Positions 44,446 to 52,387 of a stretch of 64,000 bases of DNA are shown in pieces (within the stretch, counting starts at the first letter, position 1; each line of letters begins with the position of its first letter). Location: assembly GCA_937998355.1 (NCBI GenBank), contig CALLDI010000007.1, positions 124,001 to 188,000 on the forward strand, written 5' to 3'. Below the pieces are notes generated by a model. It was given only the letters and a program-made list of their open reading frames with translations. It was not told the origin of the DNA and searched no databases. A program made the translations under genes and the position numbers. This DNA is from an uncultured Eggerthella sp. Its GTDB lineage: Bacteria; Actinomycetota; Coriobacteriia; Coriobacteriales; Eggerthellaceae.

Positions 44446-45558
44446 TTACGCCGCACTTCCCTGCGGCTGCGGCTCTTCCTTCGCCACGACCGCGTCCGCG
44501 CTCTCCAGCTTCAGGTCGCCTTCCTTGATCCAGCCGCGCTTGCGGAAGAACCAGCCGAACGCATACGTAAGAAGCGCTGGCAGAACGAAACAGATGAGGA
44601 TGAGGCCCGCCCAATCGAAGAGCGTGATCGCACTCATCGTACCTGCTTGGATATCTGCGAGCCATCCCGTATAGACACCGATCGGTCCGACCAGGCCGCA
44701 CGTGCCCATGCCCGACGAAATAGCAGCGCCATCCATGCGCATTTGAAAGACGCAGGTAGCGATGGGGCCGGTGATCATAGCGGCGAGCGTCGGCGGGATC
44801 CAGATGCGAGGATTGCGAATGATGTTTCCCATCTGTAGCATCGAGGTGCCGATGCCCTGCGAGATCAGGCCACCCCAGCGATTCTCCTTGAAGCTCATGA
44901 CCGCGAAACCGACCATCTGCGCACAACAACCCGCTACCGCAGCACCACCCGCAAGGCCGGTGAGGCCGAGTGCGGCGCAGATAGCGGCGGACGAGATGGG
45001 AAGCGTGAGGGCCATACCCACCAAGGCCGAAACGATGACACCCATGAAGAAGGGTTGGAGGTCGGTCGCCCACATGATGAGACTGCCGACCCACGAAGCT
45101 GCAGCTCCAATAGCAGGAGCCCACCAATAGGAGAGCAGGCATCCCACCATGATGACCACGAGCGGCGTGACCAGGATGTCGATCTTCGTCTCGTTCGCGA
45201 CCAGCTTACCTGCCTCAGCCGCGAAGATCGCGATGATGAGAACCGCGAGCGGTCCGCCCGCACCACCGAGCGCATTCGAAGCATATCCCACTGCCACCAG
45301 GGAGAACAAGACGAGCGAGGGCGCTTTCAGCGCGAAACCGATCGCGACTGCCATAGCAGGACCAGCCGCGCTCTTCGCGAAATCACCGATCTCGACGAGC
45401 AGCGGAATGTTCGCCTGCTGACCGATGGTGGCCAAGATCGTGCCCATGAGCAATGAGGCGAAGAGGCCTTGTGCCATGGCGCTGAGCGCATCGATGAGAT
45501 AGCGCTGAACGGAGACTTCGACATCCTTGCGCTTGAGAAACTCCTTCACCGCAGCCAT
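44446..45558 (-). CDS. Orphan PTS-type EIIC membrane protein
   Basis: A 370-residue membrane protein of the EIIC_2 type (Pfam PF13303-like), with about nine to ten membrane segments and Gly/Ala-rich loops (GLTGLAGGAAVAGCCAQMVGFAV, ISSGMGTCGLVGPIGVYTGW). No EIIA or EIIB domain is fused or adjacent, so sugar phosphotransfer is not obvious. It starts directly after the YerC-like gene stop and ends 9 nt before the lipoprotein gene. The family is often annotated as PTS sugar transporter IIC, but its substrate is unknown. Confidence 0.85.
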   Translation of the reverse strand: MAAVKEFLKRKDVEVSVQRYLIDALSAMAQGLFASLLMGTILATIGQQANIPLLVEIGDFAKSAAGPAMAVAIGFALKAPSLVLFSLVAVGYASNALGGAGGPLAVLIIAIFAAEAGKLVANETKIDILVTPLVVIMVGCLLSYWWAPAIGAAASWVGSLIMWATDLQPFFMGVIVSALVGMALTLPISSAAICAALGLTGLAGGAAVAGCCAQMVGFAVMSFKENRWGGLISQGIGTSMLQMGNIIRNPRIWIPPTLAAMITGPIATCVFQMRMDGAAISSGMGTCGLVGPIGVYTGWLADIQAGTMSAITLFDWAGLILICFVLPALLTYAFGWFFRKRGWIKEGDLKLESADAVVAKEEPQPQGSAA

Positions 45559-45864
45559 CTAGCGATCATCATCCTCGTCCTCGCGCTCGAGCAGTTCAAG
45601 GGCGAGTTGATAGCCGCCTGTGCCATAGTTGAGCGCTTTGGAGACGCGCGCGATGGTGGTGGCAGATGCTCCCGTGGTCTTCTCGATCGAAGCGTAAGAT
45701 TCGCCTTGACGCAGCAAGCGCGCGACCTCAAGACGCTGCGAAGTATCTTTGATCTCTCGGATCGTGAACAGATCCTCCAGAAGCGCGAAAACATCATCGG
45801 GGTCGGTCAGACCCGCCAGGACGCTCAGGAGATCCTCGACTTCTCGCGTACGCAACTCTGCCAT
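45559..45864 (-). CDS. YerC/YecD-family (TrpR-like) DNA-binding protein
   Basis: A 101-residue helical protein with the TrpR-superfamily helix-turn-helix: LTDPDDVFALLEDLFTIREI, RLEVARLLRQGESYASIEKT and GASATTIARVSKALNYG. It ends in an acidic EREDEDDDR. These proteins usually form dimers and repress a nearby operon. It is the first gene of the YerC-IIC-lipoprotein-sirtuin run, with no gap to IIC, so it may control its own operon. The corepressor is not identifiable. Confidence 0.9.
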   Translation of the reverse strand: MAELRTREVEDLLSVLAGLTDPDDVFALLEDLFTIREIKDTSQRLEVARLLRQGESYASIEKTTGASATTIARVSKALNYGTGGYQLALELLEREDEDDDR

Positions 45865-45897
45865 TAAAATGCCCTTTCCATCTGGGGTGTCTCATAA

Positions 45898-45926
45898 AAA
45901 GAGCCCGGCTCGACACTGGGCTCTTT
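45898..45926 (-). terminator. Terminator of ilvE
   Basis: AAAGAGCCC (45898-45906) pairs with GGGCTCTTT (45918-45926). On the minus strand it is followed by TTTATG, 25 nt after the ilvE stop. Confidence 0.85.
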
Positions 45927-45951
45927 CACGTGGTTATGCACTCGTCCGCGC

Positions 45952-46881
45952 CTAGTACGCGATGCGCGTGATCCACTCTTCATACTCGGGGACCTTACCG
46001 TAGGCCACATCGAAATAACGCGCCTGGAGCGTCTTGGTGATGGGGCCAGGTTTACCGATAACACGATCGTCCACGCTTCCGATCGGCGTGAGCTCTGCAG
46101 CAGAGCCGGTCATGAACATCTCATCCGCCACGTACAGGTCGGAGCGGTTGAGCGTTTCTTCCAAAGCAGGGATATCCATATCGACCGCAAGGTTGAGCAC
46201 CGTATCGCGCGTGATACCTTCGAGCAGGCCATCGCCCAGCGGTGGCGTCATGAGAATGCCATCGCGCACGATGAAGAGGTTCTCGCCCGTGCCTTCGCAG
46301 ACATGGCCGACTTCGTTGAGCATGATGGCTTCCGCGTAGCCGTGATCCTTCGCCTCGAGCTTCGCCAGGATGGAATTCATGTACGATGCCGTGGATTTCA
46401 CTGCAGGCGGAATGGCGTTGAACGAACGCTGGCGCCAAGAGGAAACGCCCACTGACACGCCATTCTCGAGCGCTTCTGCACCCAAATACGCATCCCATGG
46501 CCACACCGCGATGATGACCTCGACCGGCGCGCCCGTCGGATCCACGCCCATCTGACCATAGCCATAGTAAGCGAGCGGACGGATATAGCATGACTTGAGC
46601 TTGTTCGCCTTGATGATGTCGATGGTGGCCTGACAGAGTTCCTCGACCGAGTACGGCAGATCCATGCGCGCGATCTTCGCGCTATTGTGCAGGCGCTTCA
46701 TATGATCTTCGAGACGGAAGATCACCGCTTCATCGGTGTCGGTATTGTGATAGCAGCGAATGCCTTCGAAGACACCCGATCCGTAGTGAAGTCCGTGAGA
46801 AAGAACGTGCGTGGTAGCTTGTTCCCAGGGTACGATCTCGCCATTCTTCCAGATATAGTCCACAGCGGTCAGATCTGCCAT
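45952..46881 (-). CDS. ilvE: Branched-chain amino acid aminotransferase
   Basis: A 309-residue fold-type IV PLP enzyme for valine, leucine and isoleucine interconversion with their keto acids. HVLSHGLHYGSGVFEGIRCY is the N-terminal signature, the PLP lysine is in AVKSTASYMNS, and EAIMLNEVGHVCEGTGENLFIV and FMTGSAAELTPIGSVD complete the site. I use the ATG at 46881 (AAGGGA 6 nt upstream), giving the same length as E. coli IlvE. It is flanked by terminators on both sides, so it is monocistronic. Confidence 0.95.
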   Translation of the reverse strand: MADLTAVDYIWKNGEIVPWEQATTHVLSHGLHYGSGVFEGIRCYHNTDTDEAVIFRLEDHMKRLHNSAKIARMDLPYSVEELCQATIDIIKANKLKSCYIRPLAYYGYGQMGVDPTGAPVEVIIAVWPWDAYLGAEALENGVSVGVSSWRQRSFNAIPPAVKSTASYMNSILAKLEAKDHGYAEAIMLNEVGHVCEGTGENLFIVRDGILMTPPLGDGLLEGITRDTVLNLAVDMDIPALEETLNRSDLYVADEMFMTGSAAELTPIGSVDDRVIGKPGPITKTLQARYFDVAYGKVPEYEEWITRIAY

Positions 46882-46941
46882 AGCCATTCCCTTCTCTCGG
46901 TCGGCATGCATCGCATTCGTGTTCGTTGCAACGATAAAAAA

Positions 46942-46971
46942 CGGAAGACCACGATGCTTCATGGTCTTCCG
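46942..46971 (-). terminator. Terminator of glnN
   Basis: CGGAAGACCA (46942-46951) pairs with TGGTCTTCCG (46962-46971), followed on the minus strand by TTTTTTA. It is 34 nt after the glnN stop. Confidence 0.92.
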
Positions 46972-47004
46972 CTATTCTACTCCATTTCGGTGGAGTGGTC
47001 AGGT

Positions 47005-49095
47005 CTAATTGTAAAAAAGGATGTCGTTGTACGTCGGTACGGGCCAGTAGTCGTTCTCGACGATGCACTCCAGCGTGTCGACCTCTGCACGCAACGCATC
47101 CATAGCAGGAATGACCTTATCAGCATAAGCGAACGCCTGCTGCTGATGGTCTTCGATCGCTTCTGCCGCGTCGTGTTCAGCGATGAGCGTGCGCACGCAG
47201 GAGGCGATGGCGTTGACGCCCTTCACCAGACGCGAGAGCAACTTCTCGTATTCGTCCATGTTAGAAGAAGGGACCGCGCCTTTCACGGAAGTGATGGTAT
47301 CGGCGATGTCCTTCATGTACTTGCTGATGGCAGGCAGATAGGTGCGACGCGCCATGCGGATCATCACGCGCGCTTCGATATTCAGAAGCTTGGTGTATTT
47401 CTCGAGCTTCACTTCATAGCGGCTCCGGACCTCGGTCTCGGACAGAATGCCGAATTCGGCGAAGAGGTCGAAGGATTTCTGGGACACGAAGCACGGCAGC
47501 GCTTCAGCGGTGTTGCGATGGTTCGCAAGACCACGACGCTTCGCCTCTTCTTCCCAATCCTGCGAATAGCCATTGCCGTTGAAGATGATGCGCTGATGAT
47601 CAGCCAGCAGCTGACGCACATAGGCGATAGCCGCCTTCTCGAACGCGGCGCCTTCCAGGCCTTCGCACGCATCCGCGAAATCTTTGAGGCTCTTCGCTAC
47701 CGCCGTATTCAAGATCATGTTGCAATCCGACAAGTTGACGGCAGAACCCGGCATGCGGAACTCGAACTTGTTGCCCGTGAACGCGAAGGGGCTGGTGCGA
47801 TTGCGATCGGTGTTGTCCTTCAAGAACTGCGGCAGGACCGCGACACCCAAGTCCATCGAAATAGCCTCGGCCGAGTGGTATTCGTCGCCCTTGATGAGCG
47901 CATCGACGATAGCGCCCAGTTCATCGCCCAAGAAGATGGAGATGATGGCGGGCGGTGCTTCGTTGGCGCCCAAGCGATGGTCGTTACCCGCGGACGCGAC
48001 CGACATGCGCAGCAGTTCCTGGTATTCGTCGACCGCCTCGATGACGCATGCTAAGAAGACGAGGAAGCGCAGGTTCTCGATAGGGTCGTCGCCTGGATCG
48101 AGCAAGTTCACGTTGTCGTAGGAAAGCGACCAGTTGTTGTGCTTGCCCGAACCGTTGATGCCCTCGAAGGGCTTTTCATGCTGCAAGCAGGTAAGGCCGA
48201 AGTGCGACGCGTCCAGGCGCATCTTCTCCATGGTGAGCAGGTTCTCGTCCACTGCGCGATTCGCGTTCGTGAAGATGGGCGCGAGTTCGTGCTGCGCCGG
48301 CGCGACCTCGTTATGCTTGGTCTTCGCAGAAACGCCGAGCTTCCACAGGTCGTCGTCGAGCTCCTTCATGAATTCATTCACCGTCGGTCGGATGGCGCCG
48401 AAGTAGTGCTCGTCGAGTTCCTGACCCTTGCTGGGCGGAGCACCGAAGAGCGTGCGACCCGTCATCATCAGGTCCTGACGACGTTCGTAATCCTTCTCGG
48501 AGATGAGGAAGTATTCCTGTTCGGAGCCGACCGTCGCGATGACCTGGTGGCCATCTTCGCCGAAGAAGCGCAACACGCGCTGCGCCTGCGTATCGATGGC
48601 GCGCATGGAGCGCAGAAGCGGCGTCTTCTTATCGAGCGCTTCGCCCGTGTAGGAACAGAATGCGGTCGGGATGCAGAGCACCTCGTCCTTGATGAACGCG
48701 TGGCTGGTCGGGTCCCATGCGGTATAGCCGCGCGCTTCGAACGTAGCGCGCAGGCCGCCGTTAGGGAAGCTCGATGCGTCCGGTTCGCCCTGGATGAGCT
48801 CCTTGCCCGAGAAGGTCATGATGGCCGTACCATCGCCCACAGGGTTCAGGAAGCTGTCGTGCTTTTCCGAGGTGATACCAGAGAGCGGCTGGAACCAATG
48901 GGAATAGTGCGTGGCGCCATTCTCGATGGCCCACTCCTTCATGACGTGAGCGACCACGTTCGCCACGTCGAGATCGAGCGGCTTGCCTTCCTGGATGGTC
49001 TTAGCGAGGGTCTTGTACGTCTCGGATGGGAGACGCTCTTTCATGACATGATCGCTGAAAACGAGCGTTCCATAGATCTCTGAAACATTTGACAT
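47005..49095 (-). CDS. glnN: Glutamine synthetase type III
   Basis: A 696-residue GS of the large type III class, which makes glutamine from glutamate and ammonia. Landmarks are THYSHWFQPLSGITSEKHDSF in the N-terminal half, FPNGGLRATFEARGYTAWDPTS, EKPFEGINGSGKHNNWSLS (metal/ammonia region), and NRTSPFAFTGNKFEFRMPGS with the catalytic Arg and Glu residues. The size (about 700) distinguishes it from type I (470). The ATG at 49095 follows GAGGAG. No GlnB/PII or amt gene is adjacent. It is transcribed alone. Confidence 0.96.
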   Translation of the reverse strand: MSNVSEIYGTLVFSDHVMKERLPSETYKTLAKTIQEGKPLDLDVANVVAHVMKEWAIENGATHYSHWFQPLSGITSEKHDSFLNPVGDGTAIMTFSGKELIQGEPDASSFPNGGLRATFEARGYTAWDPTSHAFIKDEVLCIPTAFCSYTGEALDKKTPLLRSMRAIDTQAQRVLRFFGEDGHQVIATVGSEQEYFLISEKDYERRQDLMMTGRTLFGAPPSKGQELDEHYFGAIRPTVNEFMKELDDDLWKLGVSAKTKHNEVAPAQHELAPIFTNANRAVDENLLTMEKMRLDASHFGLTCLQHEKPFEGINGSGKHNNWSLSYDNVNLLDPGDDPIENLRFLVFLACVIEAVDEYQELLRMSVASAGNDHRLGANEAPPAIISIFLGDELGAIVDALIKGDEYHSAEAISMDLGVAVLPQFLKDNTDRNRTSPFAFTGNKFEFRMPGSAVNLSDCNMILNTAVAKSLKDFADACEGLEGAAFEKAAIAYVRQLLADHQRIIFNGNGYSQDWEEEAKRRGLANHRNTAEALPCFVSQKSFDLFAEFGILSETEVRSRYEVKLEKYTKLLNIEARVMIRMARRTYLPAISKYMKDIADTITSVKGAVPSSNMDEYEKLLSRLVKGVNAIASCVRTLIAEHDAAEAIEDHQQQAFAYADKVIPAMDALRAEVDTLECIVENDYWPVPTYNDILFYN

Positions 49096-49211
49096 ACTAG
49101 TTCTCCTCACGTGGATGTCTCACGAGTGGCCCGTATGCACTTGCTCGCACCAGCGATGCGCCGCGAGCGACCATGTCGGGCATTTGCTTATTATACCAGC
49201 ACGCGAATGGC

Positions 49212-49844
49212 TTATCCGAACGCAGATGCCGAGCCGGTGCCGGCCGTGCCTGCGCTTTGTGCCGCAGTGCTTCCTCCTGGCATGAACGGGAACGAACCGC
49301 CGCTCAACACGACGATGAGGAAGATGACCGCTTGAACGGCGAAACCGCCCCACGTCCACATGACCGCCTGACGACGGCGCTTCGGCGAGAGCGTGGAGGT
49401 GGAGATCCATGCCATGAGCAAGCCGAGCATGCCACCGATAAGCCCCAGAACGAACCAGCCGATCTTGAACCCCCAGCTCATCGGAGCAGGGTCGTCGTCT
49501 GGGTCGGAGGGCGTAGCGAAGAAGGAGAACGCTCCATTCTCACGAAATGTCGGCTGCTGCTGGCCATTGCCCGGCTGTTGGGGCTGTTGGGCCTGCGGCT
49601 GCTGCGAAGGTTGCTGTTGAGGCTGTGCAGGCTGTGGCTGTTCAGCAGGCTGCGCCGGTTGCTGCACGGGCGCTGCTGGCTGAGCGGGCGCTGGCGATTG
49701 CGGCTGCACGACCGGTCCCGCAGTAGGAGCCGGAGGTGGCAGCGGCTGATCGGATGCCGGCGTTCGCTGTTGCGTGCCTTCTGGAGTCAAACCCGTCGGC
49801 GAGGCTTGTTGGTCTTGAGCTTGTCTATCGTTCTGTTCAGGCAT
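49212..49844 (-). CDS. Pro/Gln-rich membrane protein of unknown function
   Basis: A 210-residue protein. The first 100 residues are almost wholly Pro, Gln and Ala (repeating PAQP, QQPQ units), probably disordered. FSFFATPSDPDDDPAPMSWGFK leads into two membrane segments (about 122-143 and 160-182) joined by a basic loop SPKRRRQAVMW. A Gly/Ser/Ala-rich end follows. The ATG at 49844 follows AAAAGGG. Such tails with two helices are common among small actinobacterial membrane proteins. No function is assigned. Confidence 0.8.
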   Translation of the reverse strand: MPEQNDRQAQDQQASPTGLTPEGTQQRTPASDQPLPPPAPTAGPVVQPQSPAPAQPAAPVQQPAQPAEQPQPAQPQQQPSQQPQAQQPQQPGNGQQQPTFRENGAFSFFATPSDPDDDPAPMSWGFKIGWFVLGLIGGMLGLLMAWISTSTLSPKRRRQAVMWTWGGFAVQAVIFLIVVLSGGSFPFMPGGSTAAQSAGTAGTGSASAFG

Positions 49845-49957
49845 AGGAACCCTTTTGTACGCGATCGGACGATTTCATCTGTCCATTATCCCCGATTCTA
49901 TCCGATATGTGCGCATCTACCGACAATCGTCATGAGGTGGTAAGGAGCACAACAAAA

Positions 49958-49986
49958 AAGAACCGCTTCGTGATGAAGCGGTTCTT
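49958..49986 (-). terminator. Terminator of rplM-rpsI
   Basis: AAGAACCGCTTC (49958-49969) pairs with GAAGCGGTTCTT (49975-49986), followed on the minus strand by TTTTG. It is 38 nt after the rpsI stop. Confidence 0.93.
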
Positions 49987-50023
49987 CGTAGACCCGAAGG
50001 TGATGTTCGATCCGACGGTTCGC

Positions 50024-50416
50024 TTAGCGCTTGCTGAACTGCGGGCGCTTACGAGCTTTCTTCAGACCGTACTTCTTGCGCTCGACCATACGAGCGTCAC
50101 GCGTGAGATAACCAGCGCGCTTCAGCTCTGCGCGGTAATCGCCAGCCTCGAGAAGAGCGCGAGCGATGCCGTGGCGCAGCGCACCTGCCTGACCAGAGGT
50201 GCCGCCGCCATTACAACGAGCGATGACGTCGAACTGATTCATGGTATCGGTGACACCGAAGGGAGTGAGTGCATAATCGACCAATGCCTGACGACCGAAG
50301 AAATCGAGTCCGTCACGACCATTGACGGTCACTTTGCCCGTACCAGGGACGATACGAACACGAGCAACAGCGTTCTTGCGACGGCCAGTGCCGTAATATA
50401 CTGCTTCGCCTGCCAT
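50024..50416 (-). CDS. rpsI: 30S ribosomal protein S9
   Basis: A 130-residue ribosomal protein. It starts MAGEAVYYGTGRRKNAVARV, contains NGGGTSGQAGALRHGIARAL and ends in the basic KKARKRPQFSKR tail that reaches the P-site tRNA. The start codon overlaps the rplM stop (TAATG), so translation is coupled, as in most bacteria. Confidence 0.98.
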   Translation of the reverse strand: MAGEAVYYGTGRRKNAVARVRIVPGTGKVTVNGRDGLDFFGRQALVDYALTPFGVTDTMNQFDVIARCNGGGTSGQAGALRHGIARALLEAGDYRAELKRAGYLTRDARMVERKKYGLKKARKRPQFSKR

Positions 50417-50853
50417 TAGTTATCCTCCATCTTGATCTCGCGGGGAGCCTGAGCCATGTGCGGATGCTCTGCACCAGCATAGACCTTGAGCTTCTTAGCC
50501 ATCGCACGACCGAGCGTGTTCTTGGGAAGCATGCCCTTGACCGCATGCTCGATGACGCGCTCTGGGTGCTTTGCCATAGCCTCTTCGAAGGTCTCGCACT
50601 TGAGTCCTCCGGGATAACCGCTGTGACGATAGTATTCCTTGTCCGTGAGCTTCTTGCCCGTCACACGGATCTTGTCGGCGTTCACGATGACGACGAAATC
50701 GCCGGTGTCGACGTGTGGGGTATAGGTTGGCTTATGCTTGCCACGAAGAATCTGAGCTGCCTTCGAAGCGACGCGACCGAGGACCTGATCCTCTGCGTCG
50801 ATGAGAAGCCATTCGCGCTCGACTTCGCCTGGCTTTGCGTAATAAGTCTTCAC
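50416..50853 (-). CDS. rplM: 50S ribosomal protein L13
   Basis: A 145-residue ribosomal protein that binds 23S rRNA early in assembly. It contains EREWLLIDAEDQVLGRVAS, GDFVVIVNADKIRVTGKK and VIEHAVKGMLPKNTLGRAM. The frame extends upstream, but the GTG at 50853 (KTYYAKPGE) has GGAGG at proper spacing and gives the family length. A 160-nt leader and a strong promoter lie upstream. Confidence 0.98.
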   Translation of the reverse strand: MKTYYAKPGEVEREWLLIDAEDQVLGRVASKAAQILRGKHKPTYTPHVDTGDFVVIVNADKIRVTGKKLTDKEYYRHSGYPGGLKCETFEEAMAKHPERVIEHAVKGMLPKNTLGRAMAKKLKVYAGAEHPHMAQAPREIKMEDN

Positions 50854-51019
50854 TGCGTTCCTCCAATAAAGTAACAATGTTAGTTTTCAAAAGTTGCCTG
50901 CTTCTGCCTGAAACGCGAAGGATCCTACCCCCTCGCTCTCCTATCGACTGGTTCTGGACTACCATTCGAGAGGCTTCAGACCGCACAGCCACACGGGGCT
51001 TTTGAAAGCGAACCTTTGC

Positions 51020-51049
51020 ATAATAATCCGTTTTGCATGCCGGAGTCAA
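51020..51049 (-). promoter_or_regulatory. Promoter of rplM-rpsI
   Basis: On the minus strand, TTGACT (51049-51044) and TATTAT (51025-51020) are separated by 18 bp. The leader between it and rplM is about 160 nt and GC-rich with potential for local stems; I cannot match it to a known L13 leader. Confidence 0.75.
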
Positions 51050-51113
51050 TCGGAATCGATCCTGAACGGCATACGAACACTGTGGGCGGAATTCGATCGC
51101 GAGAGCGAAGTCC

Positions 51114-52034
51114 TTAGAGGTCGGTGTTGTCGAGATCGTAGGGGGTCGCCTGGTAGACGTAGTAGTTCAGCCAGTTCGTGTAGAGCAGCTGAGCGGCGCT
51201 GCGCCAGTTCGAGAGCGGCTGACGCGCAGGATCATCGTTTGGGAAGTAGTGCTTGGGCAGCGCGGGGTCGATGCCCTTCTTCACGTCGCGAAAGTATTCT
51301 TCGGCCAGCGTATTCGTGTCGTATTCGGGGTGACCGAATACGAAGAAATGCCTGCTGTCGATGCTCTTCGCGATGAACACGCCCGCTTCGTCCGACACAG
51401 CGACGAGCTCGAGATCGGGATTCGCCTCGACGTCTTCCACATGAACTTCGGTGTTGCGCGAATGCGGCGCATAGAGCACGTCGTCGATGCCGCGCACGAG
51501 CGGACTTGAGGGCTTCACGATCTGATGGGCGAAGATGCCCGACATCTTCTCGTCCAGAATGAACTTGTCGATGCCGTAGTGATAATAGATGCCCGCCTGC
51601 GCTCCCCAACAAATATAGAGCGTCGAGAACACGTTGGTCTTGGCCCATTCGAAGATGTCGCAGAGTTCGGGCCAATAATCGACCGTCTCGAAATCGTAGA
51701 GCTCGACCGGAGCACCCGTGATGATCATGCCGTCGTAGCGCTTATGGCGCACATCATCGAGGCCGACATAGAAGGATTCGAGATGCTCTGCCGGAACATG
51801 GGTCGCGCGATGACTGACAGTCTGAAGGAGATCGACCTCAACCTGGAGCGGCGTGTTCGAGAGCTTGCGCAAGATCTGCGTTTCGGTCTCGATCTTCGTG
51901 GGCATGAGATTCAGGATGAGCACGCGCAACGGGCGAATATCCTGATGGATCGCGCGATGTTCGGTCATCACGAAGATGTTCTCGCCCTCGAGCACGCTGG
52001 TCGCGGGGAGGGCATCAGGGATTCTGATCGGCAT
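51114..52034 (-). CDS. metA: Homoserine O-acetyltransferase (MetA/HTS family)
   Basis: A 306-residue enzyme that acylates homoserine at the first committed step of methionine synthesis. Catalytic Cys142 (ICWGAQAG), His235 and Glu237 (GHPEYD) are in the family positions. Residue 111 (GAPVEL) is Glu, which in characterised MetA proteins goes with acetyl-CoA rather than succinyl-CoA use, so the name homoserine succinyltransferase would probably be wrong here. It fits the O-acetylhomoserine-using MetY encoded divergently. The ATG at 52034 follows GGACGAGACC. Confidence 0.94.
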   Translation of the reverse strand: MPIRIPDALPATSVLEGENIFVMTEHRAIHQDIRPLRVLILNLMPTKIETETQILRKLSNTPLQVEVDLLQTVSHRATHVPAEHLESFYVGLDDVRHKRYDGMIITGAPVELYDFETVDYWPELCDIFEWAKTNVFSTLYICWGAQAGIYYHYGIDKFILDEKMSGIFAHQIVKPSSPLVRGIDDVLYAPHSRNTEVHVEDVEANPDLELVAVSDEAGVFIAKSIDSRHFFVFGHPEYDTNTLAEEYFRDVKKGIDPALPKHYFPNDDPARQPLSNWRSAAQLLYTNWLNYYVYQATPYDLDNTDL

Positions 52035-52070
52035 GGTCTCGTCCTTTCGTAAGCGTACCCATGATAACAG

Positions 52071-52158
52071 CTTTCCAGGTCAGCAGGCTTTTGCATGCTT
52101 CGAAGCGGGTATCGGAGTTCCTGAGAGCTAGCTATCAGGAACCGCTATGACCTGAAAG
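52071..52158 (-). promoter_or_regulatory. Nested inverted repeats in the metA leader (candidate operator or structured RNA)
   Basis: Outer arms CTTTCCAGGTCA (52071-52082) and TGACCTGAAAG (52148-52158) pair. Inside is a near-perfect 26-bp palindrome (52117-52142) built from GTTCCTGA, AGCTAGCT and TCAGGAAC, plus GCTTCGAAGC (52097-52106). In the metA transcript this folds into a closing stem with two hairpins. No known SAM riboswitch consensus is seen. Confidence 0.5.
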
Positions 52159-52225
52159 CGAGAAGATCGGCGCTGCGGCTGGTTCGAATGCGATCGGGTG
52201 ATACGATCGTTGAGAAACCTTCGTG

Positions 52226-52353
52226 GAGTTCGTTCGGGGTTGCAAGGCGCAGCGAGACTGAGCAAAAGCGAAGTTCGAAATCCACTTTGCGCGAGCAAAG
52301 TTAGTTCGAACGAGCGACGCTGTCTCGCGAGCCTTGCGAACCCGAACGAACTC
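52226..52353 (+). repeat. Inverted-arm repeat, family A, copy 5 (divergent member)
   Basis: 23-nt arms (52226-52248 and 52331-52353) pair almost completely; one mismatch is a U-G pair in plus-strand RNA. The core (52261-52320, reversed relative to copies 1, 2, 4) is the most divergent, with inner stem ACTTTGC/GCAAAGT instead of ACTTCGC/GCGAAGT. It lies 34 nt upstream of the metY start. The 353-nt metA-metY gap holds only this and the nested repeats. Confidence 0.8.
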
Positions 52354-52387
52354 GACGCATTTCTACACGAACATGTTAGGAGCATTC

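Noticed and set aside
52035..52387. A SAM riboswitch upstream of metA or metY
   Set aside because: The conserved SAM-I core sequences (GAG, GGAGGGA, GGCAACC blocks) and the SAM-IV features I know are not found. Only an unassigned structured region remains.
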